NCBI GenBank assembly: GCA_012932295.1
Contig: JAAONU010000014.1
Location: forward strand, 3,785,063 to 3,849,062
Length of the DNA stretch: 64,000 nt
Origin: Cyclina sinensis
Lineage: Eukaryota; Mollusca; Bivalvia; Venerida; Veneridae
Reading direction: 5' to 3'
The notes beneath the pieces were generated by a model, which was not told where the DNA came from, did not search any database, and saw only the letters and a list, made by a program, of their open reading frames with translations. The position numbers and the translations under genes are program-made. This document shows, piece by piece, positions 61,301-64,000 of the stretch. Each line of letters begins with the position of its first letter. The first letter of the stretch is position 1.

Positions 61301-64000
61301 GAAAGGTTGTTTCGATAATTTCTAGCTAAAATTCAAATATAGGTCACGGACCCCAAATATGGAAAAACCTTGTGAACACTCTAGAATTAACATTTTCGGT
61401 CCAGATAACCTGGAAATATGTGAGAAAGATTGTTTCAATGATTTCTAGCTCAAATTTGTACATGGGTTATCTGGGATCAAAAAATAGGTCACAGAGCCCA
61501 GAAGTAGAAAAACCTTGTTAATGCTCTAGAGGTTACATTTCCAGTCCAAATATCCTTGAAATTTGTCAGGAAGGTTGTTTCGATGACTTCTAGCTCAAAT
61601 TTGGATATGGGTCATCTTGGATCAAAAGCTAGGTCATAGAGCCCAAATATGTAAAAACCTTGTTAACACTCTAGAGGCTACAATTTCAGTCCAAATGTTC
61701 AGGAAATTTGTCAGGAAGGTTGTTTTGATGATTTGTATTTGGATATGGGTCATATGGGATTAAAAACTAGGTCACAGAGCCCAAATATTGAAAAACCTTG
61801 TGCACACTCTAGAGGCTACTTTTTCAGTCCAAATATCCTGCAAATTTGTCAAAGAGGTTGTCTTGATAATTTCTAGCTCAAATTTGAATAAGGGTCATCT
61901 AGGTTCAAAAACTAGATCACAGAGCCCAAATATGGAAAAACCTTGTTAACACTCTAGAGGTAACATTTTCAGTCCAAATATTCCTGGAAATTTGTCAAAG
62001 AGATTGTTTTGATTAGTTCTAGCTCAAGTTTGAATATTGGACATTTAGTTTCAAAAGCTAGGTCATAGAGCCAAAATATGGATAAACCTTGTTAACACTT
62101 TAGAGGTAACATTTTCAGCCCAAATAACCTGGAAATTTGTCAGAAAGATTGTTTCAATAATTTCTAGGTCAAGTCCAAATATGGGTCATCTAGGGTCAAT
62201 TATCCAGGTCCATAGCAACTTTGTTAAAAGCAGTCATACTTAGGTGAGCGATACAGGACCATCATGGCCCTATTGTTATTAAGTTTTTCTAAGGTGTGTC
62301 TGTCTTCTTCATTTTCAAATTTTCTCACCATCTTTCTGTTGTCATGTCTTCCTTTTTTTATAGTATAAACTTTTTATTTGATTTAAAAACAAATTTTATT
62401 CAGTCGTGATGACTGCAAGCTAGTGTTTGCACCAAAAGTTACATGCAGTTCACTGAAGACTTTTACCTCTGGTGCAATTTTAACCAACAGTTTCCTGATT
62501 GGCCATCTCCAATCCATTTCCCAGAATGCTCTTCTGTCGTTGGTTCCTTTTCTTTTCCACTTTCTTCTCTAATCCACCATTTTTGTACAGAAACTTGTAT
62601 CATGACTCCCTTATAGATTTGTTATTTATCTTTTATTGTTAATCAAAAGCAGAAATGGATTTTTTAGAATTTTTCTTAAAAAATAATGCCAATTTCATTT
62701 CATTTGCTAACAGCATGTTACCATAGCAACGTTATGTAATATGTTTTCAGACTTTCTCAAGAGATGGTGTGTTCTGGAGCATGGTCACCTCAGTTACTAC
62801 GTCAGTGAAGAGGTATTCAAAATCAGCTTTTTGTAACCTTTGGACATTAAATCAAGTAACAGGCAAATCTGAGTTGACACTTTGATAAATTTGTAATTTG
62901 ACCAAAGTCACAGGAAAAAGGGCACTTAGGGCAATTGTGCTATTGAAATAAACATATTTAATCAGCAAAAAATGGCTAATTTCTTAGACTCTTCAAAATG
63001 TAAAACTAATGTAAAATATTGACAGCCTGAAATGTTGTCCTTCATAATAAGGAGTATTATGTGATCTGTTGATGACCATTACCATGACAACAGTTTTTGA
63101 GGACAGTTCTTTCTTACATAAAATGATATCAGCTGAACAAAACACAAAGTTTAATGTTAACATTTACAGATTTGTAAAAAGGTGGGATACATTGAAAGGG
63201 TACAGCATTTTACATTTGAAAAGCTAAAATTTAAGTATATAAAATATGCCATGTTAATTAAGTGCAAACAGAAATGTCGATAGAATCTTATGTCAGTTTG
63301 AGGTAAGTGATATCATTTTAAGGCATGTCAAGTTTGTCCATCATGTTCCTCTTCAGCATTGTAATACATGGTCTATGTAGGAAGCTTAAATTTTCTGACA
63401 ATAATCCTGGGATACCATTTGTTCAAAATAATTAAAAAGGTCAATTTCCCAAAATTACGTCCAAGCTGCCATGATTTTCCTGTGTTGCTGGTCATTTGCA
63501 TTCGTACAGTTTTACCACTGGCAGCTTTTAACTATCAAGAACTATTAACAAAAGTTCTATTAAGATGAAGATGCCTATCAGTGTGCAAAATAATTGAACT
63601 TACATTATACAAATTGTTATTAAATTTAAAATTTTTTAATGCTTTTATATATTTTTTCATTAATTGAACAGTTAATAGCCACTTAAAGACCACTGTGGTT
63701 ATTCTAAAATCAATCAAAAACATGGAATTTGAAAGACCCTTTGTCTAGAACAAGCAAGATCTTCAGATAAGACCAGTTTTTTGAAAAAGACAATTCTTTG
63801 ACCTGTCTGTTTGTGCAACTTCATTATTAATAATTGACATGTATTGTACCAAACAATGCAAAAAATTCAAACAAGGGAAACAAGTAATCATTTAAAATGT
63901 CCTGTATTGCTGTGTCCAATTCATATTACAGAAATTCGATAACTATATACCTGAATAACATTATTTTCAGAGCAAGGTGGAGAAAGACAGGATAGATAAT
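4576..64000 (+). CDS. ARAP: ARAP-like Arf-GAP/Rho-GAP scaffold gene, multi-exon, 3' part beyond window
   Basis: Exons on the + strand chain in consistent splice phase into a SAM-PH-PH-ArfGAP-ankyrin-PH protein. That order is known only from the ARAP family (ARAP1-3 in vertebrates), which links phosphoinositide signals to Arf and Rho inactivation at membranes and the actin cortex. Visible evidence: a SAM fold in the first coding exon, two PH domains with the closing Trp (CKIWSNTL, ASNWKMAI), a CxxC-x16-CxxC zinc finger with GIHR arginine, and the start of a third PH domain (LKRWCVLEHG). The RhoGAP, RA and last PH domains are not in the window. Introns are large, the longest 8.5 kb. Alternative 5' exons and a possible alternative last exon are listed separately. 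Family assignment is secure; which vertebrate paralogue it matches cannot be told here. Confidence 0.93.
6605..7452. other. Intron sequence with an interspersed repeat
   Basis: 6690-6880 matches 57955-58150 (AACTTGAAACTTCAT, CCAAGAACC.TAACTCTCTT, TTTTTCATACTTAA), marking an interspersed family. The rest is AT-rich with no gene seen. Confidence 0.6.
7453..7741 (-). mobile_element. tRNA-derived SINE, copy 1
   Basis: Read on the minus strand, a tRNA-like head has an A-box (GTGGTCCAGTGGTAACAC) and a B-box (GAGTTTGATCCC), followed by a conserved body with GGTCCCATGTATCAG and a pyrimidine-rich stretch. Copies are at 31790, 38112 and 50860. Confidence 0.8.
8046..9932 (+). mobile_element. Minisatellite-cored element interrupted by a MITE
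   Basis: The left end is GGTCACCTGAGCACAAAGTG. The right end has CTCAGGTGAGCAAC followed by GGCCATCATGGCC. Core units contain AAAACTTTGAAAATCTTC and TTCAAAATAATTTCA. The unit structure is broken at 8787-9255 by another element. Confidence 0.75.
8787..9255. mobile_element. 469-bp MITE with ~95-bp inverted repeats, nested
   Basis: It starts CAAGGTGGCCATACCAC and ends with its inverse, GTGGTATGGCCACCTTG. The arms stay complementary inward for about 95 bp (TGTCATTTAG, GCAGCATTATT, CGGAGGAGAAAACTG). The flanks TAGCAT and TGGCAT may be a decayed target duplication. No coding capacity. Confidence 0.85.
9933..10548. other. AT-rich sequence before alternative exon A
   Basis: No gene or clear repeat seen. 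If exon A is a true first exon its promoter should lie here; I see no convincing TATA or initiator arrangement. Confidence 0.4.
10549..11039 (+). CDS. ARAP: Alternative N-terminal exon A (no SAM), joins common exon at 27809
   Basis: The ATG at 10549 follows an in-frame TAA at 10537. A possible acceptor (TTTTAAAG) ends at 10525, so a spliced 5' UTR is possible. The basic start (KHFRKIFRSHMREVF) is followed by ISEPFNRRKLP, RKSRSLPD, RRSKSLPH and a tyrosine-rich end (YENY, YENV). The frame stops at 10966, but a net +1 shift at about 10950-10965 opens a serine/acid-rich tail to 11039 ending in GGATCAG|GTAATC, phase 1. That phase matches the exon at 27809, as do the donors at 6604 and 18814. The exon is homologous to the 15309 and 18680 exons. 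I do not recognise the domain. Membership in the ARAP transcript is inferred from strand, phase and shared motifs; a separate nested gene is the alternative. Confidence 0.68.
11040..11640. other. Intron sequence after exon A
   Basis: AT-rich, no gene seen. It starts directly with the donor GTAATC. Confidence 0.5.
11640..12861 (+). repeat. Minisatellite-cored element ending in hairpin plus CTCTTGTT
   Basis: Units of about 130 bp (TTGCTTTCCTTATC, CTGCATGAA, TCAAAGGTCAAGGTCA) repeat about four times from 12250. A CTGTCTGTCTGTCTG run is at about 12134. The right end is CTGTCTTACAGACAG followed by CTCTTGTT at 12839-12861. The left boundary is approximate. Confidence 0.7.
12862..15308. other. Sequence before exon B, repeats and AT-rich DNA
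   Basis: 14195-14350 repeats GGACATTTGCCCCC-like phrases. 14420-14640 holds two copies of a CCATTGACATT...GACCT...GGGTCTGGCAG unit. Otherwise no gene seen. Confidence 0.5.
15309..16007 (+). CDS. ARAP: Alternative N-terminal exon B with three repeated SEPF/RSRSL modules; two frame breaks
   Basis: The ATG at 15309 follows an in-frame TAA at 15294. The basic head resembles exon A. Three diverged copies of one module follow: ISEPFDFRKLPDFIDI...RSSRSLDSL...RRRSRSLPQIE, then LEPFNFKRLSDL...RSRSLDC, then ISKPIKLRRFLDV...RSKSFDCL...RKARSDPE. The first frame stops at 15732. Coding resemblance continues in frame 1 (15721-15771, LDKLDYSDIVDTD) and then in frame 2 (from about 15770). Both are net +1 changes, inside the runs TTTT and TT. 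A donor AAAT|GTAAAG ends the exon at 16007 in phase 1 and would join 18680 in frame. If unspliced, the frame ends at TAG 16031, with an AATAAA near 16341, so a separate single-exon gene cannot be excluded. No known domain recognised. Confidence 0.65.
16034..17472. other. AT-rich sequence between exon B and the hAT fragment
   Basis: No gene seen. An AATAAA near 16341 could end an unspliced exon-B transcript. Confidence 0.45.
17473..18232 (-). mobile_element. hAT-type element with CAGTGGCGTAGC terminal inverted repeats
   Basis: Left end GCAGTGGCGTAGCCAGGC and right end GCCCAGCTACGCCACTGC are near-perfect inverses, a terminus typical of hAT elements. CAAGG flanks both ends. The interior is coding on the minus strand (next entry). 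Confidence 0.85.
17820..18165 (-). pseudogene. hAT transposase C-terminal fragment, broken
   Basis: The minus strand reads YPNVRRCLVVLLTMPVSTA and then QERSFSTMKRVKKYLRSTM and ERLSRLGLMN. This is the conserved hAT C-terminal dimerisation region (E-R-x-F-S...K-x-Y-L-R-S-T-M...R-L). A stop or frame break near 17820 and a frame change near 18030 show decay. No N-terminal or catalytic DDE part is seen inside the 760-bp element. Confidence 0.85.
18233..18679. other. AT-rich sequence before exon C
   Basis: No gene seen; ends in the candidate acceptor AGTCAG at 18679. Confidence 0.45.
18680..18814 (+). CDS. ARAP: Alternative N-terminal exon C (YENV-EL-K), phase-1 donor to common exon
   Basis: The frame from 18680 (after AGTCAG) is open through the ATG at 18706 to the donor CAAG|GTAAAA at 18814, phase 1. 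It reads MEDQMYENVCELQKEFD and ends in an acid/serine stretch (DSDDDSGTGS). This matches the end of exon A (YENVFELWK, then a serine/acid tail). The acceptor phase fits the donor at 16007, so B plus C probably reconstitute what exon A has in one piece. It could also be a first exon starting at 18706, because an in-frame TGA lies at 18661. Joining to 27809 gives Gln-Asp-Glu-Gly. Confidence 0.68.
19064..19605. mobile_element. Short TIR element (MITE-like)
   Basis: Left end ACCGGGGTCAAATTTAA and right end TTAATTTGAACCCTGGT are imperfect inverses. The interior repeats CTACTAGCAAA and GCTAGTTTGCGA-like words. No transposase. Resembles hAT-derived MITEs, but no clear 8-bp duplication is seen. Confidence 0.6.
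19606..21020. repeat. Intron with GTCAAGGTCA-rich units
   Basis: 20040-20600 contains about four diverged ~150-bp units with GTCAAGGTCAC, GATCAAAGGAAAA and AGTAACTT. Open frames here are repeat artefacts. Confidence 0.5.
21026..21100 (+). repeat. tRNA-like sequence (SINE head or tRNA relic)
   Basis: TAGCTCGATAGGTAGAGCAT matches an A-box and CGTTCAATCCCC a B-box at tRNA spacing. Acceptor-stem pairing (GGCCTGG against CAGAGCC) is poor, so a functional tRNA is unlikely. Confidence 0.6.
21556..22305 (+). repeat. Minisatellite-cored element, ~210-bp units
   Basis: Three units share AACTCATTGAGA.GATGTGCAGAAGGCATGGCCA and TTCAAGGTCA. Flanked by CTGTCTGTCTGT and a right end near GGACCACCTTGTTT. Confidence 0.65.
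22306..23529. other. Intron, AT-rich, nothing recognised
   Basis: No open frames of interest and no repeat family I could match within the window. Confidence 0.5.
23530..25215. repeat. Palindrome-rich foldback region (GTTCATGAAC words)
   Basis: Two dense blocks (23540-23960 and 24885-25180) repeat GTTCATGAA, CAAGAACTGTT and AACAGTTC. A perfect 17-bp inverted pair lies at 23628-23644 and 23806-23822. The ends, CCCTGTGAA and TTCACAGAG, are inverse-like, so this may be one 1.7-kb foldback element. Confidence 0.55.
25290..26170 (+). repeat. Compound element, ~130-bp units plus hairpin/TCTTGTT ends
   Basis: Three units with TTAGTAAGTGGATT.ACTTCATAC.TGGACA lie at 25540-25900. A first GACAGTTCTTGTT end is near 26000, and a second end, CTGTCTGCGGACAG plus GTCTTGTT, closes at 26170. 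The second end matches 3340-3417. Confidence 0.65.
26171..26734. other. Intron, AT-rich, nothing recognised
   Basis: Plain intron between the compound element and the 46-bp minisatellite. Confidence 0.5.
26735..27670. repeat. 46-bp minisatellite, ~20 copies
   Basis: The unit contains CACTTGTCAGAACACC, then GACAGTCAGTGCAGCCTGTC and CATGCT. Because 46 is not a multiple of three and the unit lacks stops, all three + frames stay open for long stretches, giving false proteins. It ends about 140 bp before the common exon 27809. Confidence 0.95.
27809..27927 (+). CDS. ARAP: Common linker exon, entered in phase 1 by three upstream exon sets
   Basis: Acceptor TTTTTCAG ends at 27808 and donor TCA|GTGAGT follows 27927. 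The exon is entered in phase 1 and left in phase 0. It encodes an acidic/serine-rich linker (EGDSSSNGSIEDILDDN) before PH1. All three alternative N-terminal donors (6604, 11039, 18814) complete its first codon without a stop. It sits about 140 bp downstream of the 46-bp minisatellite. Confidence 0.85.
27928..29102 (+). repeat. Intron with ~150-bp repeat units
   Basis: 28290-29000 repeats TTTGGCA.GATGAGTA.ATGAAC and CAATATCT.AAGAACAACTG about four times. The right edge, CTGACAGCTCTTG, at about 29087-29100 resembles the ends of the other minisatellite-cored elements. Confidence 0.55.
29137..29180 (+). CDS. ARAP: PH1 exon 1 (first beta strand)
   Basis: Acceptor TTTTTCCAG, donor GG|GTAAGT. Entered in phase 0, left in phase 2. 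It encodes a Lys-rich run and then SGYLYKQGG, the classic first strand of a PH domain. Its phase-2 donor fits both the next PH exon (29630) and the alternative last exon (29318). Confidence 0.92.
29318..29465 (+). CDS. Candidate alternative last exon truncating the protein inside PH1
   Basis: A strong acceptor (pyrimidine tract, TGTTCTTGCAG) ends at 29317. The one-base entry phase matches the phase-2 donor at 29180. The frame is open for 48 codons and ends at TAA 29463-29465. It reads TYIVVDSGDTQAELL and later MSELFEKYNY, a balanced composition unlike the surrounding intron. AATAAA at 29512-29517, about 50 bp past the stop, would serve polyadenylation. Skipping gives full-length ARAP; using it gives a short protein with the N-terminal region but no PH, GAP or ankyrin parts. 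I do not recognise the peptide. Inferred from splice signals only. Confidence 0.55.
29512..29517 (+). promoter_or_regulatory. Possible polyadenylation signal for the alternative last exon
   Basis: AATAAA lies 46 bases after the TAA at 29465, a normal spacing for a short 3' UTR. The motif is common in AT-rich introns, so its weight comes from its position behind a phase-matched terminal exon. Confidence 0.4.
29630..29708 (+). CDS. ARAP: PH1 exon 2
   Basis: Acceptor GTTTTCTAG, donor AAG|GTTTGT. Entered with one base completing Gly, left in phase 0. GWRKRWVIFDG and LRYYSNSK form PH strands beta2-beta4. The basic residues in WRKRW are placed where PH domains bind phosphoinositides. Confidence 0.93.
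29709..30565. other. PH1 intron, nothing recognised
   Basis: AT-rich, no gene or clear repeat. Confidence 0.5.
30566..30628 (+). CDS. ARAP: PH1 exon 3
   Basis: Acceptor TTTTACAG, donor AAG|GTAATT, phase 0 on both sides, 21 codons (DQVSKRIVPVSCM...). It corresponds to the PH strand and turn that follow the YYSN strand. Confidence 0.85.
31281..31322 (+). CDS. ARAP: Candidate in-phase small exon in PH1 loop (14 codons)
   Basis: Flanked by TTTACCTCATTAG and a perfect GTAAGT donor. It is 42 bp, phase 0 on both sides and free of stops (LKDMLAAVDRLSPI). Inclusion or skipping keeps the frame, so it may be alternatively spliced. Its length makes chance occurrence possible. Confidence 0.55.
31790..32076 (-). 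mobile_element. tRNA-derived SINE, copy 2
   Basis: Same family as 7453-7741 and in the same orientation (minus strand). The A-box GTGGTCCAGTGGTAAAGCGC and the B-box region are intact. It lies between two candidate PH1 small exons. Confidence 0.82.
32277..32321 (+). CDS. ARAP: Candidate in-phase small exon in PH1 loop (15 codons)
   Basis: Acceptor TTTATGTCAG, donor TTT|GTAAGT, 45 bp, phase 0 on both sides (DRPLSRMMISSSDFF). It is in line with its small neighbours at 31281 and 33224, which have the same phase class. Confidence 0.62.
33224..33277 (+). CDS. ARAP: Candidate in-phase small exon in PH1 loop (18 codons)
   Basis: Acceptor TTGGTCCTTCAG, donor ACT|GTAAGT, 54 bp, phase 0 on both sides (EKKTNAVYKADGFMNHFT). 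It precedes the PH1 exon that encodes the FKFKLHC strand. Confidence 0.65.
33278..35239. other. PH1 intron with tRNA-like fragment and 24-bp repeat
   Basis: 33870-33960 on the minus strand looks like a tRNA-derived head (GGTTCGAATCCC B-box). 34749-34835 holds 3.6 copies of a 24-bp unit ATTGTCAGCAGACCTTTTG plus ATATC. Otherwise AT-rich. Confidence 0.6.
34749..34835. repeat. 24-bp tandem repeat, ~3.6 copies
   Basis: TTGTCAGCAGACCTTTTGA followed by TATCA recurs with a period of exactly 24 bases and few changes. Confidence 0.9.
35240..35315 (+). CDS. ARAP: PH1 exon, middle strands
   Basis: Acceptor TTTTATTTCAG, donor CTAG|GTAAAA, entered in phase 0 and left in phase 1. KQFKFKLHCTNRVFLFATDN matches the PH strands in which the ligand backbone is read before the C-terminal helix. 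Confidence 0.92.
35586..35638 (+). CDS. ARAP: PH1 exon, C-terminal helix
   Basis: Acceptor TTCTGTTGCAG, donor AAA|GTAAGT. DDCKIWSNTLMVAI is the closing PH helix with its near-invariant Trp. It ends in phase 0. Confidence 0.92.
35795..35975 (+). repeat. Foldback interspersed repeat
   Basis: TGCAGACCAAGAGCAGACTG and GATCATGGTCTGCAC are partly complementary. The following part (GATCTGTCCAAATTGAAAG) also occurs at about 3450, and the first part at 1735-1850. Confidence 0.65.
35976..36939. other. AT-rich sequence before the gypsy relic
   Basis: No gene seen; may include further decayed retrotransposon sequence. Confidence 0.4.
36940..37660 (+). pseudogene. Decayed Ty3/gypsy-type pol fragment (RT to RNase H)
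   Basis: With stops and frame changes, the + strand shows reverse-transcriptase marks at 36958-37070 (VMPYGMKHAPATF and, after a frame change, YID). At 37165-37200 there is the GHVLGQGQVKP connection typical of gypsy elements. RNase H marks are at 37505-37640 (STIQKEFD and SDQNHL.FLNKM). Order and spacing fit a gypsy pol. It is clearly non-functional. No LTRs recognised. Confidence 0.8.
38002..38055 (+). CDS. ARAP: PH1-PH2 linker exon
   Basis: A poly-T tract and AAG acceptor end at 38001; donor GAT|GTAAGT. Phase 0 on both sides, 18 codons, Gly/Pro-rich (APEGGEVPGGN). Confidence 0.85.
38112..38390 (+). mobile_element. tRNA-derived SINE, copy 3, plus orientation
   Basis: Head AGTAGTCTAGTGGAAACATA and B-box GAGTTTGATCC precede the same body as the other copies (AGGTCCCATGTATC, GGAATGGGATGCTTTCT). 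More diverged than 31790 and 50860. Confidence 0.78.
38735..38818 (+). CDS. ARAP: PH2 exon 1
   Basis: Acceptor CACTACAG, donor GAT|GTAAGT, phase 0, 28 codons. GWIKINKNRYKFYVVLK and LCYYQNAD form the first strands of the second PH domain. Confidence 0.93.
39283..39389 (+). CDS. ARAP: PH2 exon 2
   Basis: Acceptor TTTATTCAG, donor CT|GTAAGT, entered in phase 0 and left in phase 2. It encodes PLHEIDMKLSSVKEVDRTK and the following strand. Confidence 0.92.
39870..39954 (+). CDS. ARAP: PH2 exon 3, C-terminal helix
   Basis: Acceptor TATTACAG, donor TCT|GTATGT. SSSDASNWKMAIEEAITDAL is the PH closing helix with Trp. Phase 0 at the end, leading straight into ArfGAP. Confidence 0.93.
40344..40383. repeat. 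Poly-T then poly-G tract
   Basis: About 24 T are followed by a G-rich run of about 12 in the intron between PH2 and ArfGAP. Run length is likely unreliable in the assembly. Confidence 0.85.
40522..40582 (+). CDS. ARAP: ArfGAP exon 1 (first zinc CxxC)
   Basis: Acceptor GATTGTAG, donor CCTG|GTAAGA, entered in phase 0 and left in phase 1. NPDNRICADCGAP carries the first two zinc cysteines of the ArfGAP finger. Confidence 0.95.
40583..41075. other. ArfGAP intron, nothing recognised
   Basis: AT-rich; contains a short duplicated GTTGCCACTTGGCTGCAAAATG phrase near 40610-40650. Confidence 0.5.
41076..41215 (+). CDS. ARAP: ArfGAP exon 2 (second CxxC and catalytic Arg)
   Basis: Acceptor TTTCATTACAG, donor GAG|GTATGT. 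It completes CxxC-x16-CxxC (GIVLCLHC) and contains AGIHR, whose Arg is the arginine finger that drives GTP hydrolysis on Arf. After it, GFDPRLSRIRSL replaces the usual LG-containing stretch, an odd local divergence, while RIRSL and the VWN segment are kept. Confidence 0.95.
41612..41794 (+). CDS. ARAP: ArfGAP exon 3
   Basis: Acceptor TAATTTTCAG, donor GAG|GTAAGT, 61 codons, phase 0 on both sides. MFKEIGNDNANNFWLRNMP is the GN-AN-FWE-like helix region of ArfGAP. The C-terminal KYKDKIYC segment fits the family pattern of basic residues closing the domain. Confidence 0.95.
41908..41982 (+). repeat. tRNA-like sequence (SINE head)
   Basis: TTTGGCTCAGTGGTTAGAG fits an A-box and GAGTTTGAATCCCAC a B-box at tRNA spacing. 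There is no good acceptor stem, so a SINE or relic rather than a tRNA gene. It starts 114 bp after the ArfGAP exon. Confidence 0.65.
41983..42837. other. 8.5-kb intron, first part
   Basis: AT-rich, with a CT-rich tract at 42277-42310. No gene seen. Confidence 0.5.
42838..43892 (+). repeat. Minisatellite-cored element, ~140-bp units
   Basis: Five units with ATGACCCCTAT and TCAAAGGTCAAGGTCA.AGTGACCT. The left end is ATGCCTGGGCATAT and the right end GGGCATATTATGCTCC...GGGAAACTCTTGTTT. AGGTCAAAGGTCA occurs near 43276. Confidence 0.75.
44290..44490. repeat. Imperfect inverted repeat
   Basis: CCCTCCAAGTCCA.GGTACCAAATCC near 44296 is inverse to GGATTTGGTATGGACTTGG near 44459. No coding content. 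Confidence 0.55.
44500..48130. other. 8.5-kb intron, middle, nothing recognised
   Basis: AT-rich with short open frames only; no convincing exon, RNA gene or repeat family. Confidence 0.5.
48131..48990. repeat. 39-bp tandem repeat, ~10 clear copies plus decayed tail
   Basis: The unit CCTATGCCTTGTAATCCATG plus AATCTCAGTGTATTAATAC has a period of 39, sometimes 40, from about 48140 to 48550. Two unit types alternate (TAATCC/CTCAG and TCATCC/CTTAG). Diverged copies continue to about 48990. Confidence 0.92.
49239..50275 (+). mobile_element. Minisatellite-cored element just before ankyrin exon 1
   Basis: Left end AGCTCATCTGAGCACATG; right end TCAGGTGAGTGTTT then GGACCATCATGACC plus CTCTTGTT. Core units carry TGAAATTTGGC.TGAAGCATTGTCTAG.AGACCTCTA. 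It ends only 45 bp before the exon at 50321, close to its branch-point region. Confidence 0.75.
50321..50389 (+). CDS. ARAP: Ankyrin-like exon 1
   Basis: Acceptor CCTTCTCTCAG, donor GAT|GTAAGT, 23 codons, phase 0. ALIQAAQTDDVLLTYQILMS looks like a diverged ankyrin repeat helix pair, ending in GAD. It follows the 8.5-kb intron, the longest in the window. Confidence 0.85.
50860..51151 (-). mobile_element. tRNA-derived SINE, copy 4
   Basis: Best-preserved copy. On the minus strand, GTGGTCCAGTGGTAACGCGC (A-box) and GAGTTAGATCCCCC (B-box) lead a ~290-bp element. Same orientation as copies 1 and 2. Confidence 0.84.
51152..52309. repeat. Intron with two ~120-bp related units
   Basis: 51600-51800 has two copies of GTTGATTGCAACTTT...TTAATTGTCACTT. 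The rest is AT-rich with no gene. Confidence 0.5.
52310..53095. repeat. 38-bp tandem repeat, ~20 copies
   Basis: GGAATTTATTACTCTAATAG plus TATAGTAAGAGATTTGTT repeats with a period of 38. Subtypes (AGAGAT/AGACAT; TCTAATAG/TCAAAATG) form higher-order runs. A ~79-codon open frame over it is a repeat artefact. Confidence 0.93.
53441..53477 (+). CDS. ARAP: Ankyrin-like exon 2
   Basis: A T-rich acceptor ends at 53440; donor ACTG|GTAAAT. Entered in phase 0, left in phase 1; encodes VLYSPPEHPNST. Confidence 0.8.
53787..53827 (+). CDS. ARAP: Ankyrin-like exon 3
   Basis: Acceptor ATTATCTTTAG, donor ATG|GTATGT. Entered in phase 1, left in phase 0; AFEMAKEAHQRIQM is an amphipathic helix. Confidence 0.8.
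53876..54480 (+). mobile_element. Minisatellite-cored element, right end unclear
   Basis: Left end AGCTCACCTTAGTACAAAGTG. Core units (GAAACCA.TG.C.GATT..AAAATA, TGGCCTTTTATCAAATTCC) match those of 8046-9932. No clear hairpin end was found before the exon at 54666. Confidence 0.6.
54666..54693 (+). CDS. ARAP: Ankyrin-like exon 4 (28 bp)
   Basis: Acceptor TTTATTTCAG, donor GACA|GTAAGT. Entered in phase 0, left in phase 1; EFLLQNGGD is the end of an ankyrin-type helix and turn. Very short, but phase and donor agree with the next exon. Confidence 0.75.
54988..55930 (+). mobile_element. hAT element, 5' part
   Basis: It begins TAGGGATGGCAACGAGTAAC, a hAT-type terminus, followed by a CGGTTAACCGAGTACTCG palindrome. 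It carries a BED-finger coding fragment. No matching right terminus was found, so the element is truncated or its end has decayed in the AT-rich sequence after 55930. Confidence 0.75.
55574..55922 (+). pseudogene. ZBED/hAT transposase N-terminal fragment, frameshifted
   Basis: ATG at 55574. The product has a BED-type zinc finger (VKCTLCSCEM, then NMLNHLRLKH), the DNA-binding part of hAT/ZBED transposases. The frame stops at 55790, but a +1 change in the A-run at 55780-55785 continues with IVKDYIPLSIVESEGF, the conserved region after the finger. It then fades near 55922. No catalytic core remains. Confidence 0.85.
55931..56517. other. AT-rich sequence after the hAT fragment
   Basis: No gene seen; includes TATATATATG tracts. 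Confidence 0.5.
56518..56552 (+). CDS. ARAP: Linker exon after ankyrin region (35 bp)
   Basis: Acceptor TTATTTCCAG, donor GCG|GTAAGT. Entered in phase 1, left in phase 0; encodes KTKNFMPGSEEA. The hAT relic at 54988 lies in the intron just before it. Confidence 0.75.
56553..58667. other. PH3-side intron
   Basis: 57955-58150 is the interspersed repeat also seen at 6690-6880. Otherwise AT-rich, no gene seen. Confidence 0.55.
58668..58740 (+). CDS. ARAP: PH3 exon 1
   Basis: Acceptor CTGTTTTTCAG, donor AAAG|GTAGCT. Entered in phase 0, left in phase 1. VQLQGYLQKTGSNMK is the first strand of a third PH domain. Confidence 0.9.
58741..60639. other. PH3 intron, first part, nothing recognised
   Basis: AT-rich, no convincing exon or repeat. 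Confidence 0.5.
60640..62277 (+). mobile_element. Minisatellite-cored element with ~10 units of ~145 bp
   Basis: After a short unique left end (CGATCAATGTCCATCGTCCG), units repeat every ~145 bases with AAAAACTAGGTCACAGAGCC, CCTTGTTAACACTCTAGAGG and AAATTTGTCAGAAAGGTTGT. The right end, TTAGGTGAGCGATACAGGACC plus ATCATGGCCCT and ATTGTT, matches 760-832. It is intronic, between the first two PH3 exons. Confidence 0.9.
62278..62750. other. Intron remainder before PH3 exon 2
   Basis: No gene seen; ends in the acceptor at 62750. Confidence 0.5.
62751..62812 (+). CDS. ARAP: PH3 exon 2
   Basis: Acceptor ATGTTTTCAG, donor GAG|GTATTC. Entered in phase 1, left in phase 0. LKRWCVLEHGHLSYYVSEE is a typical PH beta2-beta4 segment. 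Confidence 0.93.
62813..63970. other. Intron before the last PH3 exon in the window
   Basis: AT-rich, no gene or repeat recognised. Confidence 0.5.
63971..64000 (+). CDS. ARAP: PH3 exon 3, cut by window edge
   Basis: The acceptor TTATTTTCAG ends at 63970 and the frame (SKVEKDRIDN) runs off the right edge. The remaining PH3, RhoGAP, RA and last PH exons are expected beyond it. Confidence 0.85.
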
